Made by a program: the position numbers and the translations under genes
Source of the DNA: an uncultured Collinsella sp.
GTDB taxonomy: Bacteria > Actinomycetota > Coriobacteriia > Coriobacteriales > Coriobacteriaceae
Length of the DNA: 14,679 bases
Assembly (NCBI GenBank): GCA_958407085.1
Contig: CATYHY010000024.1
Span: 1-14,679 of the forward strand
Reading direction: 5' to 3'
Shown here: one piece after another, positions 5,464-12,022 of the stretch
Layout of the letters: every line of letters starts with the position of its first letter
Position numbering within the stretch: the first letter of the stretch is position 1
Notes under the pieces: model-generated
What the model saw: the letters and a program-made list of their open reading frames with translations, nothing else
What the model was told of the DNA's origin: nothing
Databases searched by the model: none

Positions 5464-6855
5464 TTATCTCCGCTCGCACATCTCGGCAAACGAAATCAGC
5501 TTGGCATCTCCCCTGCTCGCCGCAGCTTCCTGACATCCTTGCGTAAAGCCTCGCTTCGAGAAGATCGCATAGCTTTTGTGCTGCCGTCTAAAGAGCTCGC
5601 TGCGGTGCACGAGCTTTTGCAGCACGTCTTCGCCCACCGGTTCATTGCGCCATTTGCACTCCGCAAACAGCGCAGTGCCCTCGCCATCGTCAACAATCAA
5701 GTCGATTTCTTCCTGCGTATGCGTGCGATTATCCGTCCCCCACCAGCGCCCGACGCTCGCCGGAACCACATCGAGCTGGCCCGCTCGCGCGAGTTCGTAC
5801 ACGTATTGTCTGCATATAAGCTCAAAGACCGTACCCATGTAATCCGATACGTGTGGCTCAATGCGCTTATACGCCATCTCGGCCATATCGTTTTGAATCA
5901 GCCCGATGTTCTGCGGAACAAACTTGTACCAGAACCTAAACATCTGGTCGCTCAGCAGATACACGGCTCGCTTATTGCTCGTCTCGTTTAGGGGCAGCTC
6001 GCGCTCGACAATCCCAAGCGACGCCAGCTTATCCACATAGCTCTTTACGTTGCTCGCAGGGATTCCCGTAGAGCTCGCAATCTCCGAGATCCTCGAGCGC
6101 CCCTGGGCAATTGCCTGCACGATCGCATCATATTGCTCGGGATTGCGGCACTCTTGCAACAGCAGGTTACTCGGCTCCTCAAAGAGATAGCCCGTAGGAG
6201 TAAGAAAAAGACGTTTGATGTTGTCCTTGAGCGATACGGCAGGATCGACTTTCTCGATATATGCAGGAATGCCGCCCGTCATGCCATAGCAAACTGCAGC
6301 GTCTTCGCGACTCATGCTCTGCCACAGGCCGAGGGTCGTCATAAAATCGAGCGGCATGATCTTAAACTGGGCCGTACGCCTACCGTATAGCGGGCTCTCG
6401 TAGCCCAACACCTGTTCCTCCATAAACGAAAGAGACGAGCCGCATAGAATCAGCATGAGCCTGGTCTCTTTGTACAGGTGATCAATCTTGTCTTGCAGCA
6501 ACGAGCTGATCTCGGGATTCGATTGGGCGAGATAGGGATACTCGTCAATCACGACAATCAAACGTTCCGTGCGAGCCATGGTGGCCAATGCATCAAACGC
6601 CTCGTCAAAACTACGAAACGACACGCCAGCAACACCAACGGAGCCCGCAAGTATCGCCTGGCTAAAGCCATGCAGGTTTGCCTCTGCATTGGTACGACGA
6701 GCTTGAAAGTAAATAGCCTTCTTGCCTTGGATAAACTCTGTGATAAGACGCGTTTTACCCACGCGACGGCGGCCGTAGATTACGGGCATCTCAAAGGAGC
6801 CCGTGCCATACAGTCGATTGAGCTCGGACATTTCCGCCGTTCTTCCGATAAACAT
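5464..6855 (-). CDS. Orphan ATPase with winged-helix and nuclease-like tail (archaeal-type ATPase / DUF234)
   Basis: The 463-residue protein fits the archaeal-type ATPase (PF01637) plus DUF234 architecture, common in archaea and gut bacteria. Walker A is GRRRVGKT (residues 28-35), Walker B is LIVVIDEYPYL (D104, E105), and LMLILCGSS at about 133-141 looks like sensor 1. A winged-helix-like segment at about 243-290 (RISEIASSTGIPASNVKSYV) follows. The C-terminal DUF234 region holds a PD-(D/E)XK-like set: FELICRQY (E345), EEIDLIVDD (D385) and FAECKW (E399, K401). The start at 6855 has AAGGAAGG about ten bases upstream. A perfect 25-bp inverted repeat lies just before this site. The neighbour downstream is another ATPase of unrelated subfamily. 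Base use looks less GC-rich than in the flanking genes by eye, which may indicate transfer. Cellular role unknown. Confidence 0.88.
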   Translation of the reverse strand: MFIGRTAEMSELNRLYGTGSFEMPVIYGRRRVGKTRLITEFIQGKKAIYFQARRTNAEANLHGFSQAILAGSVGVAGVSFRSFDEAFDALATMARTERLIVVIDEYPYLAQSNPEISSLLQDKIDHLYKETRLMLILCGSSLSFMEEQVLGYESPLYGRRTAQFKIMPLDFMTTLGLWQSMSREDAAVCYGMTGGIPAYIEKVDPAVSLKDNIKRLFLTPTGYLFEEPSNLLLQECRNPEQYDAIVQAIAQGRSRISEIASSTGIPASNVKSYVDKLASLGIVERELPLNETSNKRAVYLLSDQMFRFWYKFVPQNIGLIQNDMAEMAYKRIEPHVSDYMGTVFELICRQYVYELARAGQLDVVPASVGRWWGTDNRTHTQEEIDLIVDDGEGTALFAECKWRNEPVGEDVLQKLVHRSELFRRQHKSYAIFSKRGFTQGCQEAAASRGDAKLISFAEMCERR

Positions 6856-6871
6856 AGGGCCATCCTTCCTT

Positions 6872-6927
6872 TACGTTATAGCTAGCTATATTATACCTTT
6901 CTATAATATAGCTAGCTATAACGTAAT
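6872..6927. promoter_or_regulatory. Perfect 25-bp inverted repeat with nested palindromes, in the ATPase promoter
   Basis: The left arm (6872-6896, starting TTACGTTATAGCTAGCTATA) and the right arm (6903-6927, ending TATAGCTAGCTATAACGTAA) are exact reverse complements around a CCTTTC centre. Each arm contains the self-palindrome ATAGCTAGCTAT (6879-6890 and 6909-6920), and these are centred 30 bases apart, close to three helical turns. TATAAT occurs at the inner edge of each arm, once per strand, so -10 elements may lie inside the structure. It ends 17 bases from the ATPase start codon (6855), next to the ribosome site. It could be a tandem operator for a dimeric regulator, an RNA hairpin affecting translation, or both. 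A transposon end is less likely, since no transposase is nearby. Confidence 0.85.
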
Positions 6928-6980
6928 TCGACAAGCGGAGCACGCAAAAGGAGCGGTACACCAGCGCACGTGGACCGTTC

Positions 6981-7028
6981 CGGAAAGCGCGTCCCGTTCC
7001 GAGCGGCAATTCCGGGTCACGGTTTCCT
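6981..7028. repeat. Solitary copy of the palindromic repeat unit found at 8358-8620
   Basis: CGGAAAGCGCGTCCCGTTCC at 6981-7000, then a gap containing GAGCGGCAA, then TTCCGGGTCACGGTTTCC to 7027, is closely similar to the unit at 8450-8497 (CGGAAAGCACGACCCGTTCC, then AATTCCGGGACGCCGTTTCC). The two halves are inverted relative to each other. Finding the unit at two intergenic sites 1.4 kb apart shows an interspersed repeat family rather than a purely local duplication. Confidence 0.75.
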
Positions 7029-7245
7029 CAGGTACAAGACGACGATCCGCCGCCCTTATCACATGCCTTCAAATATGCGATCCAGAAACACAAAACAGCA
7101 GATAGAATGCTCTTTTTCAAAAAGTACACGTCCCGAAACTTACCAAGACTTCATATCTAGCTACCGTTCAAGGTCGCCGATTACCGTCCGCCGATTCGGA
7201 TGTAAAAATGTCGCCGAAAACAGGCCATCTACCTGCATGGTTAGA

Positions 7246-7267
7246 TTTTGGTCAGCTTTTGGTCAGC
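7246..7267. repeat. Exact tandem duplication of TTTTGGTCAGC
   Basis: The 11-mer TTTTGGTCAGC occurs at 7246-7256 and again immediately at 7257-7267, with no mismatch. It ends 56 bases before the ATG at 7324, within the probable promoter or leader region. It could be a paired regulator site one helical turn apart, or a replication-slippage duplication. Confidence 0.6.
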
Positions 7268-7323
7268 TGGGCAGCAAGTTGCGGCTGATACGTTTTTGCT
7301 ACCCAAAAAGGAGGCGGTAGTTC

Positions 7324-8322
7324 ATGACCCATTGCAATGACCAATTCATCGACCAGCTGTTGGACCAAGCCGAACAAGAGGGGCGCTGTCTGATTCCCCC
7401 GAGCACGGCGATCCGAAAAGCGCTCCTTCGGCGCACCGGCGGCACGGTTGTCTCGCCCATGCCGGGGTTGTTTGCGCGAAAAACGCGCTGGGATGAACTC
7501 AACCGAGCGCAACGCCATTGCGAAATCCTCCGCGCCCTTGCGATCATCCACCCCGATTGGACGTTCTGCTCGTTTTCGGCCGCCTGTCTGCTGGGGCTCG
7601 AGGTCTCGTGGCGACACCTGAATGTCGTGCATGCCTGCAGCTCGACAAAGCCGTCGGCTCGCCCGGGCGCGCATATTCAGCGGCACCAGATTGAGCCGGC
7701 CGGAGCAATACGCAGAGCCGGCATATCGGTAACGCCGCCCATCCGAACGGTCACAGATTGCCTGCTGCAAACTGGTTTTGCCGACGGCATGCCCATTGCC
7801 GATTCGGCGATCTCAAAGCTCGGCCTTACGCGAGAGCAGTTGATGGAGGCCGTCGAGCAACGAGCGACCGCCCGCAATGGTCGCGCGATTCGTACGGCCC
7901 TCACAACGCTTCGATATGCCGACGTCCGCGCCGAGAGCGGTGGGGAATCGGTCGCCCGAGCCGTCATAATCGAGACCGGTTTTGCGCCCGACTGGCTTCA
8001 ATACGAGCTGACGGACCCCTTCGATTCGGCCAAGCCCATACGAACGGACTTTGCCTGGGAGCGCCAGGCGCGGGAACTCACGCTGGGCGAACTCGACGGG
8101 CTTGTCAAATATACCGACCAGGCCATGCTAGCCGGACGCACCACCGCCGAGGCGCTCGTTGCCGAACGACAGCGCGAGGCGCACCTATCGCTCTACGGCC
8201 ACCCTCTGCTGCGCTTTACCATGAACGAGGTCCGCTCGGCAGGAATGCTCGCCAAAAAGCTGCAGACAGCAGGCATCCGGCAGACCGCTCTACCGACATG
8301 GCTCAACGATATTGAGCTGTAG
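7324..8322 (+). CDS. AbiEi-like / DUF559-like two-domain protein, possible nuclease fold
   Basis: The 332-residue protein resembles a group common in Actinobacteria and annotated variously as AbiEi-family antitoxin-like, DUF559 or hypothetical. Residues about 10-145 look like an AbiEi-type region: an N-terminal helical segment, PMPGLFARKTRWDEL (45-59) and FSAACLLGL (84-92). The C-terminal part carries a PD-(D/E)XK/Vsr-like series: GGES (E208), RTDFAW (D242) and GELDGLVKY (E256, D258, K262), which are the expected acidic and lysine positions of that fold. No membrane span or signal peptide is seen. The start is clear, with AGGAGG nine bases upstream. No AbiEii-type nucleotidyltransferase toxin gene lies next to it, so a classical type IV toxin-antitoxin pair is not supported. 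It converges with the molybdenum-hydroxylase operon, separated by the palindromic array. Function unknown. Confidence 0.75.
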   Translation: MTHCNDQFIDQLLDQAEQEGRCLIPPSTAIRKALLRRTGGTVVSPMPGLFARKTRWDELNRAQRHCEILRALAIIHPDWTFCSFSAACLLGLEVSWRHLNVVHACSSTKPSARPGAHIQRHQIEPAGAIRRAGISVTPPIRTVTDCLLQTGFADGMPIADSAISKLGLTREQLMEAVEQRATARNGRAIRTALTTLRYADVRAESGGESVARAVIIETGFAPDWLQYELTDPFDSAKPIRTDFAWERQARELTLGELDGLVKYTDQAMLAGRTTAEALVAERQREAHLSLYGHPLLRFTMNEVRSAGMLAKKLQTAGIRQTALPTWLNDIEL

Positions 8323-8357
8323 GAGCTGCTGAGCTTATGCCCGCCTGCCCACCAAAC

Positions 8358-8620
8358 TGGGACACACTTTCCGGTTGGCAGCACCCGCGGAAACCATGTC
8401 CCAAATTGAGCGCTCAAAACGGGATGCACTTTCCGGATGGCGGGCCTAGCGGAAAGCACGACCCGTTCCGAGACCGAATTCCGGGACGCCGTTTCCGCTT
8501 GAGGCTTCAACCGGAAAATGCATCCCACGCTGGAGCCATATTCCGGGACACAGTTTCCGCCTGAGGCCGATCCGGAAGTTGCATCCCATTCTGAGGCATG
8601 ATTCCGGGACGCAGTTTCCG
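8358..8620. repeat. Regular array of alternating inverted half-sites, 62-bp period (REP/BIME-like)
   Basis: Two 16-base half-sites alternate. Form A is CGGGACGCAGTTTCCG-like, starting at 8359, 8420, 8482, 8544 and 8605. Form B is its reverse complement (CGGAAACTGCATCCCA-like), starting at 8388, 8450, 8512 and 8573. Each form recurs every 61-62 bases, and neighbours are about 31 bases apart. Spacers of about 14-16 bases vary, though CTGAGGC-like and ATTC motifs recur. Each adjacent A/B pair could fold into a hairpin. The array fills the gap between convergent genes, the typical position of REP/BIME elements, and a single related unit occurs at 6981. Possible roles are RNA 3'-end protection, binding of an architectural protein, or a non-autonomous mobile element. 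Confidence 0.85.
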
Positions 8621-8636
8621 TATGCGGAGGCGTTCC

Positions 8637-8672
8637 AAACAAAAGGCCCCGGCTCGCGATGGAGCCGGGGCC
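8637..8672 (-). terminator. Strong intrinsic terminator of the molybdenum-hydroxylase operon
   Basis: On the minus strand, GGCCCCGGCTC (8672-8662) pairs perfectly with GAGCCGGGGCC (8655-8645) across a six-base loop, CATCGC. TTTTGTTT follows at 8644-8637. An 11-bp GC-rich stem with a T run, 70 bases after the stop codon of the last operon gene, is a clear Rho-independent terminator. Confidence 0.93.
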
Positions 8673-8741
8673 AAAGGCGCAGCGTATGTAGTTGATGCTG
8701 AGCGCGAACAGCCCGTCAGCAATGGCCGTGCGCGTCCTACC

Positions 8742-11519
8742 CTACCCGCGGTGACGGGCGCGGCTGTACGGCGTATCCACCATGGGCAGATCTGGACGCA
8801 GCTTGCCGTCAAACGCGCGGTAGGCGTTCTGTACGGCGGGCGCCGTGGGGATCGTTGCGATCTCGCCGATGCCCTTGCCGCCGTATGCCACGGGCAGCAG
8901 CTCGTCCTTCTCCACGTAAATGGCGTGGATATCCGGAATCTCGGGCGCACGGAACAACCCGAGCGTACCGTACCTTGCCTGGGGCACGCAGTCCTTGAGC
9001 GGCCAGTCCTCGGTAAGCGCATAGCCCATACCCATGAGCACGCCGCCTTCGATCTGACCCTGGATGGAGATGGGATTGACCACCTTGCCGGAATCGTGCG
9101 CGGCATAGACCTCGCTCACGCGACCGTCATCATCCAGAATGACCACGTGCGTGGCAAAGCCGTAGCAGATGTGGCTCTTGGGATTGGGAACGTCGGCGCC
9201 CAGCTTGTCGGTCGGCTCCAGATACACGTAGCCAAACTCGCATCCCTCGAGCGCCTTGATGGCGGTCGCGGGATCCTGGGGATGCATGCCCTGGCCGGCG
9301 ACGAGTTCCTGTGCGCGCAGCTGATAGGCGCGACCGTCGTCGTACTCGATCTTGACACCGTCACCATGCGCGCTCACGGGAGCATCGGGTGCGGGCTTGC
9401 CGGCCTCGATGCCAACCATGGCATCGCGCAGCAGGAAAGCGGCACCGCGCACGGCCTCGCCGGTCACGACCGTCTGACGCGAGCCAGACGTGGTGCCGGA
9501 GTCGGGAGCGTTCTCGGTGGAGCACTCGCCGTTGGCGATGCAGCTCAGCGGCAGGCCGCATGCTTCGGCAACGTCCTGCAAAAAGACGGTATTGCAGCCC
9601 TGGCCGATGTCGGACGTGGCGGCATAGACCACGGCCACGCCATTCTCGATGCGAATCTTGCAGCGGCCGGCATCGGGCAGGCCCACGCCCACGCCGGCGT
9701 TCTTCATGGCGCAGGCGATACCGGCGTGTCCGGGATGCGCATAGTAGGCATCCTTGACCTCGAGCAGTGTCTCCTTCAGCGCCGTGGAGCAGTCGGCAAT
9801 CTGGCCGTTGGGCAAAACCTCGCCCGGCTCGATGGCGTTGCGGTAGCGAATCTCCCACGGATCCAGGCCGACCTTCTCTGCCAGCAGGTCGATCAGGCTC
9901 TCGAGCGCAAACTCGGACTGGCAAACGCCAAAGCCGCGGTACGCGCCGGCGGGCGGGTTGTTGGTGTAGTAGCCATAACCGCGAATGTCGGTGTTCTGGT
10001 ACTTGTAGGGGCCGACGGCATGCGTGCAGGCGCGCTCGAGCACCGGGCCGCACAGCGACGCGTAGGCGCCGGTGTCAAAGTTGATCTCGCAATCCAGACC
10101 GGTAAAGTTGCCCTCGGCGTCGCAACCCAGTGTAAAGGTACCGTCCATGGCGTGGCGCTTGGGATGGAATGCAAGCGACTCGGCACGAGTGAGCTTGCAC
10201 TTCACAGGACGCTGGAACTTATAGGCAGCGAGCGCGGCCAGGTGCTGGATGGACACGTCCTCCTTGCCGCCAAAGCCGCCGCCCACGAGCATGGTCTCGA
10301 CGACCACGCGCTCGGGCTCGCTATCCCAGCCAAACATGTGGGCGCACTCTTTGCGCGTATCGTAGGCGCCCTGGTCGGTCGACTGCACCTTGACGCCGTT
10401 CTTGTACGGGAAGGCGACGGCGCACTCGGGCTCCAAGAAGGCATGCTCGGTAAAGGGTGTGGTAAAGCGCTGTGTCACGGTAAACGCGCTCTCCGCCAGC
10501 GCCTTGGCGGCGTCGCCGCGCGTCACATGGCGGCTCTGGCACACGTTGTCCTTGAGCTCCACCGTGTTGCCAAAGGCAAAAAAACTGTCGTGCAGGCGCG
10601 GGGCGTCGGCCGCCTTGGCCTCGACAATGTTACGCACGGGCTCCAGCGGCTCGTAATCAATCTTTACGAGCTTCTTGGCCTTCTCGAGCGTCGCCTCGTC
10701 CTCGGCAACCACCAGCACGATGGCATCGCCCACGCAGCGGGTGATATCGCCCTGAGCGATCATGACGTCCCAGTCCTGGATAAGGTGGCCGACCTGGTTG
10801 ACCGGCACGTCCTCGGCGCGCAGGATGCCAACCACACCGGGTAGGGCCTCGGCCTTGGAGGTATCGATGGAGAGCACGCGGGCGCGCGGATACTTGGAGC
10901 GCACGGCGCTGGCGTAGGTCAGGCCCGGCTGATCGAGCTCGTCGATGTCGTCGGGATACTTGCCCTCGCCGAGCACCTTCTTGCGCACGTCAATACGGAA
11001 GGCGCGCTTGCCCACGCCGTAGTCGTCGCCGCGCTCCAAGTCCTCGTCGATCTGTTTTTCGCCGCGGAGCACCGCGGCTGCCAGCGAAATGCCCTCAATA
11101 ATCTTCTTGTAGCCGGTGCAGCGGCAGACGTTACCGCGAATGGCGTACTTAATCTGCTCCTCGGTGGGCTCGGGGTCCTCGGCGATGAGCGCCGCACCCG
11201 CCATGACCATACCAGGGATGCAAAAGCCGCACTGCACGGCGCCCACGGCGCCAAAGGCGTACACAAAGGCCTCGCGCACGTCCTCGGGCAGGCCCTCGAC
11301 GGTCACGATGTTGCGGCCGGCGGCAAGAGCGGTGGTCAGTACGCAGGCCTTGACGGCCGCACCGTCCACGTGGATGGTGCAGGTACCGCACGCGCCCTCG
11401 GAGCAGCCGTCCTTGGCGGAGTGAATGTGCAGGTCGTCGCGCAGGTAGCGCAGCAGCGGTTTGTTTTGGGTCGTCGTGCGCTCGACGCCGTTAACGGTAA
11501 AAGTGAATTCCTGTGCCAT
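8742..11519 (-). CDS. Molybdenum hydroxylase, fused [2Fe-2S] and molybdopterin subunits (selenium-dependent xanthine dehydrogenase-like)
   Basis: The 925-residue protein belongs to the xanthine dehydrogenase/aldehyde oxidase family. A plant-type [2Fe-2S] domain has C39, C44, C47 and C59, followed by the helical [2Fe-2S] domain with C97, C100, C132 and C134 (CGFC and CRC). The a/b hammerhead domain (about 175-285) and the molybdopterin-binding domains follow: GGGFGGKED, GAYRGFGVCQSE, SDIGQG and the C-terminal KGIGE, whose E886 is the expected catalytic glutamate. There is no FAD domain, so electrons must leave through partner proteins. This build and its YgfK partner match families tied to selenium-containing molybdenum hydroxylases; labile selenium at the cofactor is an inference and leaves no mark in the sequence. 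The likely reaction is hydroxylation of xanthine, hypoxanthine or a related N-heterocycle. The start at 11519 has AAGGGA upstream, 12 bases after the polyferredoxin stop. Last gene of the operon. Confidence 0.92.
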   Translation of the reverse strand: MAQEFTFTVNGVERTTTQNKPLLRYLRDDLHIHSAKDGCSEGACGTCTIHVDGAAVKACVLTTALAAGRNIVTVEGLPEDVREAFVYAFGAVGAVQCGFCIPGMVMAGAALIAEDPEPTEEQIKYAIRGNVCRCTGYKKIIEGISLAAAVLRGEKQIDEDLERGDDYGVGKRAFRIDVRKKVLGEGKYPDDIDELDQPGLTYASAVRSKYPRARVLSIDTSKAEALPGVVGILRAEDVPVNQVGHLIQDWDVMIAQGDITRCVGDAIVLVVAEDEATLEKAKKLVKIDYEPLEPVRNIVEAKAADAPRLHDSFFAFGNTVELKDNVCQSRHVTRGDAAKALAESAFTVTQRFTTPFTEHAFLEPECAVAFPYKNGVKVQSTDQGAYDTRKECAHMFGWDSEPERVVVETMLVGGGFGGKEDVSIQHLAALAAYKFQRPVKCKLTRAESLAFHPKRHAMDGTFTLGCDAEGNFTGLDCEINFDTGAYASLCGPVLERACTHAVGPYKYQNTDIRGYGYYTNNPPAGAYRGFGVCQSEFALESLIDLLAEKVGLDPWEIRYRNAIEPGEVLPNGQIADCSTALKETLLEVKDAYYAHPGHAGIACAMKNAGVGVGLPDAGRCKIRIENGVAVVYAATSDIGQGCNTVFLQDVAEACGLPLSCIANGECSTENAPDSGTTSGSRQTVVTGEAVRGAAFLLRDAMVGIEAGKPAPDAPVSAHGDGVKIEYDDGRAYQLRAQELVAGQGMHPQDPATAIKALEGCEFGYVYLEPTDKLGADVPNPKSHICYGFATHVVILDDDGRVSEVYAAHDSGKVVNPISIQGQIEGGVLMGMGYALTEDWPLKDCVPQARYGTLGLFRAPEIPDIHAIYVEKDELLPVAYGGKGIGEIATIPTAPAVQNAYRAFDGKLRPDLPMVDTPYSRARHRG

Positions 11520-11531
11520 GGTGATTCCCTT

Positions 11532-12011
11532 CTACACGCCGGCGGCGATGCCGGTGCGGTCGTGGATAGCGCCATGCGGGCAGACGACGGCGCACATGCC
11601 GCACGACAGGCAGTCCGCGCCGTCGATATGGGCGCAGTTGTCCTCGATGCGGATAGCGCCGGCGGGGCACTTTTTAGCGCACATGCCGCAACCGATGCAG
11701 CTGGTGTCGCAGATCTTGCGCGCAATGGCGCCCTTATCGGTGTTGTTGCAGCGCACCAGGATGTTCTGGTAGCCGGGAACGAAGGCAATCACGCGCTGCG
11801 GGCACGCCATGCCGCACAGGCCACAGCCCGTGCACTTGGAGCGGTCCACACGGGCGACGCCGTCGACCAGCGCGATGGCACCGTGGGGGCAGGCCGTAAC
11901 GCAGGCGCCACAGCCAATGCAGCCTTCGCTGCAGCGGGCGTCGCCGCCTGCGGAAGCACAGCCGCTTCCGCAGGCAACGTAGGCCACGTGATGTTGAATG
12001 GATTTGGCCAT
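11532..12011 (-). CDS. RnfB-like polyferredoxin with four [4Fe-4S] motifs
   Basis: The 159-residue protein has four CxxCxxCxxxCP motifs: CIGCGACVTACP (31-42), CTGCGLCGMACP (60-71), CIGCGMCAKKCP (105-116) and CLSCGMCAVVCP (134-145). It should therefore carry four [4Fe-4S] clusters. Spacing and linker text (VDRSKCTGCG, ILVRCNNTDKGA, CDTSCIGCG) closely follow the C-terminal ferredoxin half of RnfB, but the membrane anchor and N-terminal Fe-S domain of RnfB are absent, so it is probably soluble. Extra cysteines at 14, 18 and 27 could bind a further cluster. It lies between the YgfK-like gene (11 bases upstream) and the molybdenum hydroxylase (12 bases downstream), with AGGCGAG as ribosome site, so it most likely shuttles electrons between them. 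Confidence 0.92.
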   Translation of the reverse strand: MAKSIQHHVAYVACGSGCASAGGDARCSEGCIGCGACVTACPHGAIALVDGVARVDRSKCTGCGLCGMACPQRVIAFVPGYQNILVRCNNTDKGAIARKICDTSCIGCGMCAKKCPAGAIRIEDNCAHIDGADCLSCGMCAVVCPHGAIHDRTGIAAGV

Positions 12012-12022
12012 AAGAGACTCGC

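Larger units (their letters stand above)
6928..7323. other. Intergenic region between divergent ATPase and AbiEi/DUF559-like genes
   Basis: No coding sequence is supported on either strand. It contains a single copy of the palindromic repeat seen at 8358-8620 (6981-7028) and a tandem 11-base duplication (7246-7267). Bases about 7040-7240 show only a small CTTTTTCAAAAAG palindrome, and I found no convincing promoter for the plus-strand gene at 7324. Its ribosome site, AGGAGG, is at the end of the region. Confidence 0.5.

Noticed and set aside
6872..6927. Terminal inverted repeats of an insertion sequence
   Set aside because: The two arms are only six bases apart, with no transposase between or beside them and no target-site duplication seen.
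8358..8620. CRISPR array
   Set aside because: The repeated units are only about 16 bases, alternate in orientation, and have spacers of about 15 bases that partly resemble each other. No cas genes are present.
8598..10844. 748-codon plus-strand open frame opposite the molybdenum hydroxylase gene
   Set aside because: It lies antisense to a well-conserved gene, is rich in Ala/Gly/Val/His with no domain, and is the kind of frame produced by strong GC bias at third positions. It starts inside the repeat array without a credible ribosome site.
8742..11519. In-frame UGA selenocysteine codon in the molybdenum hydroxylase
   Set aside because: The frame is open throughout with no internal TGA. Selenium in this enzyme group is a labile cofactor ligand, not selenocysteine.
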